Shown one piece after another: positions 54,861 to 63,526 of a DNA stretch of 64,000 bases. A model generated the notes under the pieces. That model made no database searches. It saw only the letters and a program-made list of their open reading frames with translations, and was not told the DNA's origin. Each line of letters begins with the position of its first letter. Position 1 is the first letter of the stretch. The stretch is from contig JAKSJO010000002.1 of assembly GCA_024398125.1 (NCBI GenBank), positions 1 to 64,000 on the forward strand. Reading direction: 5' to 3'. This DNA comes from Bacteroidales bacterium (GTDB lineage: Bacteria > Bacteroidota > Bacteroidia > Bacteroidales > UBA932). A program made the translations under genes and the position numbers.

Positions 54861-54887
54861 AAAAGCCGGCCAAGAAGACCGGCTTTT
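54861..54887 (-). terminator. terminator of carB
   Basis: AAAAGCCGG (54861-54869) pairs with CCGGCTTTT (54879-54887) with a 9-base loop; the minus strand continues in a T-rich tail. It lies just after the carB stop. Confidence 0.8.
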
Positions 54888-54906
54888 CCAATATGTTGGA
54901 CTTGTA

Positions 54907-57900
54907 TTATGCCTCGTAATCCTGCCAGCTCTTGATAGGAATATCCTCGAGCTTGACCTTGCAGAATGCCTCGATGAAGGTGCGTGCAAGACGGATGTTG
55001 GTCATAAGAGGAATGTTGTGGTCGATAGCGGCGCGACGGATGCGGTAACCATTGCTGAGCTCTCTCTTGGTGTGGTTCTTAGGAACGTTCACGATAAGGT
55101 CGAACTTATGGTCTGCGATCATCTCCATCACGTTGTTCTCGCCTTCCTCATCAGGCCACTTCACTGCGGTGGCAGGAATCTCGTTCTCGTTGAGGAACTT
55201 CGCGGTGCCCTCGGTAGCGTAGATCACATAGCCGTTGTCCACGAGCATGTGGGCAGCCTCGAGTACCTTCACCTTGCTCTTTGCATCGCCGCTTGAGAGG
55301 AGGATGTTCTTCTTAGGAAGAGAGTAACCTGTAGCGATGAGAGAGTTGAGGAGAGCCTCGTCGAGAGTGTCGCCAAGACAGCCAACCTCACCGGTAGAGC
55401 TCATGTCTACACCAAGTACAGGGTCTGCGTTCTGGAGACGTGCGAAGCTGAACTGGGATGCCTTCACACCGATGCGGTCGATGTCGAACTCGCCCTTTGC
55501 AGGGAGTGAGTATGGAGCGTCGAGCATGATCTTGGTAGCGGTCTCGATGAAGTTGCGCTTGAGAATCTTGCTGACGAATGGGAACGAACGAGATGCGCGG
55601 AGGTTGCACTCGATGACCTTGACAGCGCGGTTCTTTGCAAGGAACTGGATGTTGAAAGGTCCGCTGATGTTGAGCTCTGCTGCGATCATGCGTGCGATCT
55701 TCTTGATCTGGCGGATGGTTGAGTAGTAGATGTGCTGTGCAGGGAATACCATGGTAGCGTCACCTGAGTGAACACCTGCGTACTCTACGTGCTCAGAGAT
55801 AGCGTACTCTACGATCTGGCCCTTGTCGGCAACTGCGTCGAACTCGATTTCCTTGGTATCCTGCATGAACTGGGAAACAACGACAGGGAAGTCTGAGCTG
55901 ACCTCGGTAGCCATCTTGAGGAATCTCTCAAGCTCGTCGTCATTGTAGCATACGTTCATGGCAGCGCCGGAGAGGACGTATGAAGGACGGACGAGTACAG
56001 GATATCCTACAGTCTCCACGAAGCTCTTGATGTCATCCATAGAGGTGAGGGCGCGCCATGCAGGCTGGTCGATGCCGAGCTTGTCGAGCATGGCCGAGAA
56101 CTTGTCGCGGTTCTCTGCACGGTCGATGTCGACTGGAGATGTACCGAGAACAGGAACGCCCTGACGATGGAGCTTCATCGCGAGGTTGTTAGGAATCTGA
56201 CCACCTACGGAAACGATCACTCCGCGTGGCTGCTCGAGGTCGATGACGTCGAGAACGCGCTCAAGTGAAAGCTCGTCGAAGTAGAGACGGTCACACATAT
56301 CATAGTCGGTAGATACGGTCTCAGGGTTGTAGTTGATCATGATCGACTTGTAGCCGAGCTTGCGTGCGGTGTTGATGGCGTTCACTGAACACCAGTCGAA
56401 CTCTACTGAAGAACCGATACGGTAAGCACCGGAACCGAGCACGATTACTGACTTCTCGTTCTTGTACCACTCGATGCTGTGGTTCTGTGGCTTCATTGCG
56501 CGAGCCTTCCACTCCTCGGTGGTGAGCTTGTCTGCGTTTGTAGGCTCAACCTCTCCGAGATATGTAAAGTAAAGGTAGTTGGTAAGCTCTGGGTGCTCGC
56601 CGCCTACGGTCTCGATACGACGTACGGTAGGGAGGATTCCTCTCTGCTTGCGGTCCTTGCGGACCTCGAGGTTTGCCTTCTCCATGCCGCCTTCTGGCTT
56701 GAGGACGAAACGTGCGATCTGGAAGTCAGAGAAACCGCAAGCCTTGACCTCGCGCATCTTCTCGTCAGAGATCTCCTCGAGAGAGTTGTATGTGCAGAGC
56801 TCGTGCTTGAGGTCTACGATATGCTTCATGCGGCTGAGGAACCAAGGGTCGATCTTGGTGAGCTCCTCGATGCGCTCGATGGTATAGCCTTCCTCGAGAG
56901 CCTGGGCGATGGCGAAGATACGAAGGTCGGTAGGGTTTGCGAGCTCCTCGTCGAGGTTGTCGAACTTGGTGTGGTCGTTGCCTACGAAACCGTGCATGCC
57001 CTGGCCGATCATGCGGAGACCCTTCTGGATCATTTCCTCGAAGCTGCGGCCGATAGCCATGATCTCACCAACGGACTTCATTGAAGAACCGATGAGACGG
57101 CTTACGCCTGCGAACTTGGTGAGGTCCCAGCGAGGGATCTTGCAGATCATGTAGTCGATTGATGGAGCTACGTATGCAGAGTTTGGTGTACCCATCTCGC
57201 CGATCTGGTCGAGGGTGTAGCCGAGAGCGATCTTGGCTGCAACGAATGCGAGAGGATAACCGGTTGCCTTTGATGCAAGAGCTGAAGAACGTGAAAGACG
57301 TGCGTTGACCTCGATGATACGGTAGTCATTGGTCTGGGCGTTGAATGCGAACTGGATGTTGCACTCTCCGACGATGTTGAGGTGACGTACGCACTTGATG
57401 GTGATTTCCTGGAGGAACTTGACCTGATCCTGGGTAAGTGAACAGGTTGGAGCGACTACGATAGACTCACCGGTATGGATTCCGAGAGGGTCGAAGTTCT
57501 CCATTGAAGCAACGGTGAAGCAATGGTCGTTTGCGTCGCGGATGCACTCGAACTCGATCTCCTTCCAACCCTTGAGAGACTCCTCTACGAGAACCTGCGG
57601 CGCGAAGGTGAATGCGCTCTCGGCAAGCTCCACGAAGGTCTTCTCGTCAGGACAGATACCTGAACCGAGACCGCCGAGGGCGTATGCCGAACGGATCATG
57701 ATAGGGAAACCGATCTCGTGAGCAGCCTTGAGGGCGTCCTGCATGTTCTCCACAGCCTGGCTTACAGGTGTCTTGAGCTCAGCCTTGTCGAGCTCCTTCA
57801 CGAAGAGGTCGCGGTCCTCGGTGTTCATGATGGCCTCGACACTGGTGCCGAGTACCTGTACGCCGTACTCCGCAAGAACACCGCTCTGGTAGAGGGCTGT

Positions 57901-58191
57901 TCCTACGTTAAGACCTGTCTGGCCGCCCCATGCCAGCATGATGCCGTCTGGGCGCTCCTTCTTGATGATCTCTGTGATGAAATGTGGGGTGATTGGCTGG
58001 AAATAGACCTTGTCTGCGATTCCTTCCGATGTCTGGATGGTAGCGATGTTAGGATTTACCAGCACGCTGCGGATGCCTTCCTCGCGAAGAGCTTTGAGTG
58101 CCTGAGAACCTGAATAGTCGAACTCTCCGGCCTGACCGATCTTCAGCGCTCCGGAACCGAGTACAAGAACTTTGTTAAGTTTCTTTTTCAT
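54907..58191 (-). CDS. carB: carbamoyl-phosphate synthase large subunit
   Basis: A 1094-residue enzyme that makes carbamoyl phosphate from bicarbonate, ammonia and two ATP for pyrimidine and arginine synthesis. The first ATP-grasp half covers residues about 1-400 (LVLGSGALKIGQAGEFDYSG, MIRSAYALGGLGSGIC, INARLSRSSALASKATGYPLA), an oligomerisation domain follows to about 550, the second ATP-grasp half is about 560-940 (VIVSVGGQIPNNLA, VLVRPSYVLSGAAM, ECNLRASRSFPFVSKI), and the C-terminal MGS-type allosteric domain is about 945-1094. The small subunit carA is not adjacent in this window. The gene has its own promoter at 58228-58235. Confidence 0.97.
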   Translation of the reverse strand: MKKKLNKVLVLGSGALKIGQAGEFDYSGSQALKALREEGIRSVLVNPNIATIQTSEGIADKVYFQPITPHFITEIIKKERPDGIMLAWGGQTGLNVGTALYQSGVLAEYGVQVLGTSVEAIMNTEDRDLFVKELDKAELKTPVSQAVENMQDALKAAHEIGFPIMIRSAYALGGLGSGICPDEKTFVELAESAFTFAPQVLVEESLKGWKEIEFECIRDANDHCFTVASMENFDPLGIHTGESIVVAPTCSLTQDQVKFLQEITIKCVRHLNIVGECNIQFAFNAQTNDYRIIEVNARLSRSSALASKATGYPLAFVAAKIALGYTLDQIGEMGTPNSAYVAPSIDYMICKIPRWDLTKFAGVSRLIGSSMKSVGEIMAIGRSFEEMIQKGLRMIGQGMHGFVGNDHTKFDNLDEELANPTDLRIFAIAQALEEGYTIERIEELTKIDPWFLSRMKHIVDLKHELCTYNSLEEISDEKMREVKACGFSDFQIARFVLKPEGGMEKANLEVRKDRKQRGILPTVRRIETVGGEHPELTNYLYFTYLGEVEPTNADKLTTEEWKARAMKPQNHSIEWYKNEKSVIVLGSGAYRIGSSVEFDWCSVNAINTARKLGYKSIMINYNPETVSTDYDMCDRLYFDELSLERVLDVIDLEQPRGVIVSVGGQIPNNLAMKLHRQGVPVLGTSPVDIDRAENRDKFSAMLDKLGIDQPAWRALTSMDDIKSFVETVGYPVLVRPSYVLSGAAMNVCYNDDELERFLKMATEVSSDFPVVVSQFMQDTKEIEFDAVADKGQIVEYAISEHVEYAGVHSGDATMVFPAQHIYYSTIRQIKKIARMIAAELNISGPFNIQFLAKNRAVKVIECNLRASRSFPFVSKILKRNFIETATKIMLDAPYSLPAKGEFDIDRIGVKASQFSFARLQNADPVLGVDMSSTGEVGCLGDTLDEALLNSLIATGYSLPKKNILLSSGDAKSKVKVLEAAHMLVDNGYVIYATEGTAKFLNENEIPATAVKWPDEEGENNVMEMIADHKFDLIVNVPKNHTKRELSNGYRIRRAAIDHNIPLMTNIRLARTFIEAFCKVKLEDIPIKSWQDYEA

Positions 58192-58227
58192 ATATGATTA
58201 TTTGTTTTCTTTCGGGATTCCGGAATG

Positions 58228-58235
58228 CAAAAGTA
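58228..58235 (-). promoter_or_regulatory. -7 box of carB with adjoining palindrome
   Basis: The minus strand reads TACTTTTG, 37 bases ahead of the carB ATG. The 10-bp palindrome ATTCCGGAAT (58217-58226) lies at the expected transcription start and may be an operator or the base of a leader hairpin. Confidence 0.6.
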
Positions 58236-58237
58236 GC

Positions 58238-58286
58238 AAAAAACTCTCAAAAATCGGGGCGCGATCCCGGTTTTTGAGAGTTTTTT
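58238..58286 (-). terminator. terminator of the esterase gene
   Basis: A 16-bp perfect arm (58238-58253 with 58271-58286, AAAAAACTCTCAAAAA and its complement) with a GC-rich loop ends in a T run on the minus strand. It lies between the esterase stop (58336) and the carB promoter. Confidence 0.82.
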
Positions 58287-58335
58287 ATCAACAAATGGAT
58301 GATTTTACGTGCTCATTCACGAAAATCAGCTGTTT

Positions 58336-59271
58336 TTACTTGCTCATGCGCAAAAAGTAGTCAACCATCATCTTATAGTATGGCTCGCTGAAGCAGACAG
58401 GTCCGTGACCGCCACCCTCGACGCTGACGAATGTCGCAGGTACACCGGCCTCGTCGTATGCCTTCTTGAGATTGATGCTCTGGCACTGCGGAACGACGTT
58501 GTCCGCGGTTCCATGGAAGATAAGAATCTCAGGGTCGGATGAATCGACACAGTAGATTGGGCTGATCACGCGGGCCCAGTCGGTTTCCTCCTGCGGATTC
58601 TTGCCTCCGATGAGCACGGCCTCAGGAGAAGTGCCGTCGTTCGGCTTGGTACAGCCGTCCGCAAAGCGGAGCATGTCAACAGGTCCGAACCAGTCGACTA
58701 CGGCGTCCACGTGGCTTGATGTGGAGGTATAGTCTCCGATGCTTCCCTCGATGTCGACTGTCACGTCGCCGGAAGTGATTTCCTTGGTGCCGATGGTGTT
58801 TGCGGCATATACAGAAAGGTGTCCGCCTGATGAGAATCCTGTTATGCCTATGAATGAGTTGTCATAGCCGTACTTGTCGGCGTTGGCGCGGACATAGCGG
58901 ATAGCGGCCTTGACATCCTGGATCTGTGCAGGCCACTGCGCCTCCATGCTTGCGCGATGATTGATGGTGGCTACCGCGAATCCGGCCTCGAGCAGAGGAA
59001 TTCCGATCGAGGTCATAGGCGAGGACTTTGCGTTGTTCGAGAACCATGCGCTGCCGTAGATGAGAATGATCATCTTCGGATTCTCTACGTTTTTTGGCAG
59101 ATAGATGTCCATGTTGTGGCTCACAAGGTCGTCACACGCATAGTTGACGTCTGCGTAAAGCTTTGAATAAGTGTCCTCCGATGGACCTGTAGGCATGGTC
59201 GGAGTGAACCCCTGTGCAAATGCAAGGGTGCTGATGGCTGCGAGAGCCAGTGTTACGACAAACTTTTTCAT
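58336..59271 (-). CDS. secreted alpha/beta-hydrolase esterase (BD-FAE-like)
   Basis: A 311-residue secreted enzyme with a signal peptide (residues 1-20, ending LAFAQ). The alpha/beta hydrolase core begins NMDIYLPKNVENPKMIILIYGSAW, where the oxyanion-loop HGG is replaced by YGSAW. The nucleophile elbow is GITGFSSGGHLSVY near residue 155, the Asp is in DPEILIFHGTADNVVP and the His in VEGGGHGPVCF. Proteins of this shape include bacterial feruloyl and acetyl esterases; the substrate is inferred from context only. The start is the ATG at 59271 ahead of the signal peptide; the open frame to 59352 has no signal-like beginning. Confidence 0.86.
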   Translation of the reverse strand: MKKFVVTLALAAISTLAFAQGFTPTMPTGPSEDTYSKLYADVNYACDDLVSHNMDIYLPKNVENPKMIILIYGSAWFSNNAKSSPMTSIGIPLLEAGFAVATINHRASMEAQWPAQIQDVKAAIRYVRANADKYGYDNSFIGITGFSSGGHLSVYAANTIGTKEITSGDVTVDIEGSIGDYTSTSSHVDAVVDWFGPVDMLRFADGCTKPNDGTSPEAVLIGGKNPQEETDWARVISPIYCVDSSDPEILIFHGTADNVVPQCQSINLKKAYDEAGVPATFVSVEGGGHGPVCFSEPYYKMMVDYFLRMSK

Positions 59272-59362
59272 ATAAGAATCATTGTGGTTTTCTTCGGAAA
59301 AACTGCTCAAAACACGTGCCTTGATGGCTTCCGATCCGTGCAAATAAAACAATCTTTTTCCA

Positions 59363-59370
59363 TATATTTG
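59363..59370 (+). promoter_or_regulatory. -7 box of the alcohol dehydrogenase-oxidoreductase operon
   Basis: TATATTTG, 27 bases ahead of the ATG at 59398. No -33 TTG at standard spacing is seen. Confidence 0.6.
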
Positions 59371-59397
59371 CTGAAATCTAATCCAAATGCTTTTGAT

Positions 59398-60573
59398 ATG
59401 AACAATTTCACATTCTATAGCCCGACCAAATTCGTCTTCGGTCGTGACGCGGAATCCAGGACCGGCGAGCTTGCAAAGAGCTTCGGTGCAACCAAGGTTC
59501 TTATTGTATATGGTGGCGGAAGCATTGTACGCAGCGGACTTCTTGCACGCGTCGAGGCATCTCTCGAGGCTGCAGGAATCGCTTATGTTGAGCTCCCTGG
59601 CGTACAGCCTAACCCTATCGACACAAAGGTCCGCGAAGGTATCGAGCTGGGCCGCAAGGAAGGCATCGACTTCATCCTCCCTGTAGGCGGCGGTTCACCT
59701 ATCGACACCGCGAAGGCAATCGCAGTGGGCATCCCATACGAGGGCGACTTCTGGGACTTCTATCTCGGCAAGGCTGAGCCGGCCGCAGCTGTTCCTGTCG
59801 CTACCGTTCTCACCATCCCTGCTGCCGGCAGCGAAGGCTCCGGCGACAGCGTGATCACCCAGAAGGATGGCATGAACAAGCTTGCCATCGGCACAGAGCT
59901 TCTCCGTCCGAAGTTCTCTATCATGAATCCGGAGATCACCTTCACCCTGCCAGCAAGCCAGACGGGATACGGCATCACTGACATGATCGCCCACATCCTT
60001 GAGCGTTACTTTACCAATACTCCAAACGTCGAGGTCACCGACCGCGTGGCAGAAGGTCTCATCATGTCGATCATGAACGAGGCTCCGAAGGTATTCGCAA
60101 ACCCTGAGGACTACGATGCACGCGCCAACATCATGTGGGCCGGCACCATCGCGCACAACGGTCTCTGCGGCGTTGGCCGCGAGGAGGACTGGATCACCCA
60201 CAGCATGGAGCACGAGGTGAGCGCATGGGACGACAAGATCGCCCACGGAGCAGGTCTCGCAGTGCTTTTCCCTGCATGGATGACCTATATGGCAGAGCAT
60301 AACCCTGGAAAGGTTGCACAGCTTGGCGAGCGCGTGTTCGGAATCACTCCGGGCGGCGATCCTAAGGAAACTGCCCTCCAGGCTGCGAAGTGTCTCCGTG
60401 CCTTCTTCAACTCAATCGGCATGCCTTCGACCCTCCGCGAGTTCGGCATCCAGGAGTCTGACATCGACGGACTCGTTGCCAAGTTCCACAAGAACAACGG
60501 CGAGATCATCGAGAACCGCTATCTCACCATCACACCTGAAGTATCAAAAGCAATCTATACAATTGCATTATGA
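59398..60573 (+). CDS. iron-containing alcohol dehydrogenase (YqhD/BdhA type)
   Basis: A 391-residue group III alcohol dehydrogenase that reduces aldehydes with NAD(P)H. It starts NFTFYSPTKFVFGRD, has the nucleotide-site loop LIVYGGGSIVRSG near residue 40 and PVGGGSPIDTAKAIA near residue 95, and the metal ligands in TDMIAHILERYF (Asp, His), THSMEHEVSAWD and IAHGAGLAVLFP (His residues). The start is the ATG at 59398, since the extension to 59284 crosses the -7 box. Its TGA overlaps the ATG of the oxidoreductase that follows (60570-60573), so the two genes are translationally coupled. Confidence 0.93.
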   Translation: MNNFTFYSPTKFVFGRDAESRTGELAKSFGATKVLIVYGGGSIVRSGLLARVEASLEAAGIAYVELPGVQPNPIDTKVREGIELGRKEGIDFILPVGGGSPIDTAKAIAVGIPYEGDFWDFYLGKAEPAAAVPVATVLTIPAAGSEGSGDSVITQKDGMNKLAIGTELLRPKFSIMNPEITFTLPASQTGYGITDMIAHILERYFTNTPNVEVTDRVAEGLIMSIMNEAPKVFANPEDYDARANIMWAGTIAHNGLCGVGREEDWITHSMEHEVSAWDDKIAHGAGLAVLFPAWMTYMAEHNPGKVAQLGERVFGITPGGDPKETALQAAKCLRAFFNSIGMPSTLREFGIQESDIDGLVAKFHKNNGEIIENRYLTITPEVSKAIYTIAL

Positions 60574-61547
60574 AACCATTCAAAGTAGGTATACTCGGCA
60601 CCGGCTGGATCGCTGAGCGCATGGCTGAGACCCTCTCAGGCATGGAGGGCGTAGAAAAGTACGCAGTCGCTTCCCGCACAGATGAAAAGGCTGCCGAATT
60701 TGCAGCACAGTGGGGTTTCAGCCGTTCATACGGTTCATACGAGGCTCTCGCACAGGACGCAGATGTCGACCTCGTCTACATCGCAACTCCTCACTCGCAT
60801 CACTATGACAATGTGAAGATGTGTCTGCTTGCAGGACGCCATGTCCTCTGCGAGAAGGCATTCACCGCAAACGCACGCCAGGCTGAAGAGATCATCGCCA
60901 TGGCACGTGAGCGCAACCTCTTCCTCACCGAGGCTATCTGGACCCGCTACCAGCCATTCCGCCAGACTGTACTCGACATCATGAACAGCGGCGTCATCGG
61001 CAAGATCCACCAGCTCAGTGCAAACCTCTGCTATCCTAACATCGGTCTGCCACGCATGTATCTTCCCGAACTCGCAGGCGGCGCGCTCCTCGATATCGGC
61101 GTATATGCAATCAACTTCGCTGCAATGTTCTTCGGTTCCGACTACAAGATCGTTGCATCCAGCTGCCAGCTTACCGATACAGGCGTCGACCTGACGAACA
61201 CCATGACCCTCCACTGGCCTGACGGCCGCATGGGCATCCTCTGGTCATCGAACAGCGTACGCAGCGAGCGTCAGGGTGTCATCTCAGGAGAGAAAGGACA
61301 TATCATCATCGAGAATATCAACAACCCTCAGTCGGCTACCATTGTCGACAATGACTACAATGTCATCGAGGTTGTCAAGTGCCCTAAGCAGATCACCGGA
61401 TACGAGTATCAGGTATACGAGTCGATGGAGTGCATCCGCAACGGCAAGCTCGAGTCATCATTCATGCCTCATGCAGAGACCATCCGCATCATGAAGGAAA
61501 TGGATGACCTCAGAGCAGCCTGGGGCGTAAAGTATCCTTGGGACTAG
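60570..61547 (+). CDS. Gfo/Idh/MocA-family oxidoreductase
   Basis: A 325-residue NAD(P)-dependent sugar oxidoreductase. The N-terminal Rossmann loop is VGILGTGWIAERMAE (residues about 5-19), and the conserved CEKA motif is in HVLCEKAFTANARQAEE near residue 93. The C-terminal alpha/beta domain contains LLDIGVYAINFAAMFFG. It lacks a signal peptide and so acts in the cytoplasm on a sugar or polyol not identifiable here. It overlaps the alcohol dehydrogenase gene by four bases; the pair may process a common carbonyl compound. Confidence 0.92.
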   Translation: MKPFKVGILGTGWIAERMAETLSGMEGVEKYAVASRTDEKAAEFAAQWGFSRSYGSYEALAQDADVDLVYIATPHSHHYDNVKMCLLAGRHVLCEKAFTANARQAEEIIAMARERNLFLTEAIWTRYQPFRQTVLDIMNSGVIGKIHQLSANLCYPNIGLPRMYLPELAGGALLDIGVYAINFAAMFFGSDYKIVASSCQLTDTGVDLTNTMTLHWPDGRMGILWSSNSVRSERQGVISGEKGHIIIENINNPQSATIVDNDYNVIEVVKCPKQITGYEYQVYESMECIRNGKLESSFMPHAETIRIMKEMDDLRAAWGVKYPWD

Positions 61548-61560
61548 ACTAAGAATTGAC

Positions 61561-61585
61561 AGGGGCGCTCAGGCGTCCCTTTTTC
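61561..61585 (+). terminator. terminator between oxidoreductase and EamA transporter
   Basis: AGGGGCGC (61561-61568) and GCGTCCCT (61573-61580), one G-T pair, TCAG loop, then TTTTT. It ends only about eight bases before the transporter start codon. Confidence 0.8.
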
Positions 61586-61592
61586 ATGCAAC

Positions 61593-62519
61593 ATGTGGGT
61601 ATTACTGGCATTCATCTCGGCCTGTTTCCTTGGTCTGTATGACGTGGCGAAGAAGACTTCGCTTCGAGGCAATGCCGTGCTTCCTGTCCTGGCGACCAGT
61701 ACGGCTGTATCTGCGTTGATCTTCCTTCCTGTCATACTGAGCTCCGTTTTCGGACTCGGGTTGTTTGGAGACAGCATCCTTGCCATTCATCGCGGCACGC
61801 TTCAGGAACATCTCTGGCTGATCCTCAAGGCTGTCATTGTGCTGTCTTCGTGGATATGCGGATTCTATGGACTGAGAAGCACGCCGCTGACCATCTATGG
61901 CCCTATCAACGCGACGCGGCCCGTTTTCGTGCTGCTGGGCGCCATATTCATCTTCGGAGAAAGGCTCAACCTGCTCCAGTGGCTTGGCGTGATCGTGTCC
62001 TTCGGTTCGCTGTATCTGCTGAGCGTGACATCGAAGAAAGGGGAGGGCATCGACTTCCGTCACAACAGGGGCATCTGGTGCGTAGCCGCCGGCACCATTC
62101 TCGGAGCCGTCAGCGCCCTGTATGACAAGTTCCTCATGCAGAGGATGGACAGCGTGTTCGTCCAGAGCTGGTTCTCAATCTACAATGCAGTGCTGATGAC
62201 TGCCGTGATGCTGATTCTCTGGCTGCCGGGAGAGCTGAAAAGGCGCAGGATGGAAAACGCTCCGTTCGAGTTCAGCTGGCGCTGGAGCATTCCTCTCATA
62301 TCGGTCTTCATCACCATTGCGGATTTTGCATACATGTACAGCCTTACGGTTCCGGGATCCATGGTTTCCATCATCTCGACCATACGCCGCGGATCGGTCA
62401 TCATCTCATTCCTGTGCGCGGCTCTGATCTTCCACGAGAAGAACCTCAAGGCAAAATCAGTCGACCTGGCGATAGTCCTGCTTGGTATGCTGCTGCTCCT
62501 ATGGGGCAGCCTCACTTAA
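61593..62519 (+). CDS. EamA/DMT-superfamily transporter
   Basis: A 308-residue membrane protein with about ten transmembrane helices in two EamA repeats. The first repeat opens LLAFISACFLGLYDVAKKTS and contains GLRSTPLTIYGPINATRPVFVLLGAIFIFGERLNLLQW; the second has ISTIRRGSVIISFLCAALIFHEKNLKAKSVDLAIVLLG. The substrate cannot be inferred. Transcription is unclear, because a terminator lies directly ahead of the start and no -7 box of its own was found in the 46-base gap. Confidence 0.85.
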   Translation: MWVLLAFISACFLGLYDVAKKTSLRGNAVLPVLATSTAVSALIFLPVILSSVFGLGLFGDSILAIHRGTLQEHLWLILKAVIVLSSWICGFYGLRSTPLTIYGPINATRPVFVLLGAIFIFGERLNLLQWLGVIVSFGSLYLLSVTSKKGEGIDFRHNRGIWCVAAGTILGAVSALYDKFLMQRMDSVFVQSWFSIYNAVLMTAVMLILWLPGELKRRRMENAPFEFSWRWSIPLISVFITIADFAYMYSLTVPGSMVSIISTIRRGSVIISFLCAALIFHEKNLKAKSVDLAIVLLGMLLLLWGSLT

Positions 62520-62527
62520 AGATTAGG

Positions 62528-62557
62528 ACAGCCTTCCTTAATGGGAGGCTGTTTTTT
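62528..62557 (+). terminator. terminator of the EamA transporter gene
   Basis: ACAGCCTTCC (62528-62537) and GGGAGGCTGT (62543-62552), one G-T pair, 5-base loop, then a T run. Confidence 0.88.
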
Positions 62558-62570
62558 GTTCCTTTTTTCT

Positions 62571-62578
62571 TACCTTTG
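62571..62578 (+). promoter_or_regulatory. -7 box of the DUF4380-like gene
   Basis: TACCTTTG fits TAnnTTTG, 40 bases ahead of the ATG at 62619. Confidence 0.55.
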
Positions 62579-62618
62579 AGAGTTGATAGAATAATACTGA
62601 ATCATAATAACCATAACA

Positions 62619-63521
62619 ATGAAAAGGATTTCCTATGTCCTGATGTGCCTTGCCATGCTGACCCTCGGCACATCCGCTTCCGCAGCGTCAAAGAAGGTCG
62701 CATCCGTAAAGGATTCTCTCTATGTTCTTACTTCCGGCAATGTAGTCATGTCGATCGACGCTACTGTCGGTGCGAAGGTGACTTCAATGAAGCTTGACGG
62801 CAAGGAGCTCATCGCACAGCACGTTCCTGCAAAGGGCTTCTTCAACAATGTCAACGACTACGGCGCAACATTCTGGCCAAGCCCTCAGGCTGAGTGGAAC
62901 TGGCCTCCTATCAAGACCTATGACGCAGCTCCTTACACTGTTGAAGTCGGCAAGAAGAGCGTTAAGATGACCAGCGGCAGAGATGAGAAGTATCCATATG
63001 TATTCGTTAAGGAGTACAAGGTCTGCGGCAAGGGTGCTTACGAGATCGTCTACACCATCAAGAACGTAAGCGACAAGGAAGTGAGCGTTGCTCCATGGGA
63101 AATCACCCGCGTTCCTGGTGCCGGCAAGATCTTCTTCGACGCTCCGTCTATCCGTCCTGCAGAAGTACTTCCATGCGAGAGCAAGGAAGGCCTCACATGG
63201 CTTCCTTTCGTGGCTGACGACAAGCAGAACCGCAAGATCTTCGCTGACGGCAAGGGCTGGCTCGCATTCGCAAACGACGGCATGCTCTACGTAAAGCAGT
63301 TCGACGATATCAAGACAGCTGACGCGGCTCCTGAAGAGGACGAGATCGAAATCTACGTCAACAGAGGAACCACCTACATCGAGATCGAGAATCAGGGTGC
63401 ATACAAGAAGATCGCTCCTGGTGCATCTCTCACCTGGGTTGTACGCTGGACTCTCCTTCCTGCAGCCGACAATCTTGATGCAGCAGCTCTCAAGGCTCTT
63501 GCAAAGAAAGCACTCAAGTAA
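62619..63521 (+). CDS. secreted DUF4380-like protein
   Basis: A 300-residue protein with a signal peptide (residues 1-22, ending SASAA). The mature part looks like a galactose-mutarotase-type beta-sandwich of the DUF4380 kind: ATVGAKVTSMKLDGKELIAQ, then YGATFWPSPQAEWNWPPIKTYD, WEITRVPGAGKIFFDAP and a terminal strand GASLTWVVRWTLLP. Members occur beside glycosidases, and the next gene is a GH43 lipoprotein five bases downstream, so the two are an operon. The reaction, if any, is unknown; it may bind or mutarotate sugars. Confidence 0.78.
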   Translation: MKRISYVLMCLAMLTLGTSASAASKKVASVKDSLYVLTSGNVVMSIDATVGAKVTSMKLDGKELIAQHVPAKGFFNNVNDYGATFWPSPQAEWNWPPIKTYDAAPYTVEVGKKSVKMTSGRDEKYPYVFVKEYKVCGKGAYEIVYTIKNVSDKEVSVAPWEITRVPGAGKIFFDAPSIRPAEVLPCESKEGLTWLPFVADDKQNRKIFADGKGWLAFANDGMLYVKQFDDIKTADAAPEEDEIEIYVNRGTTYIEIENQGAYKKIAPGASLTWVVRWTLLPAADNLDAAALKALAKKALK

Positions 63522-63526
63522 TAAAT

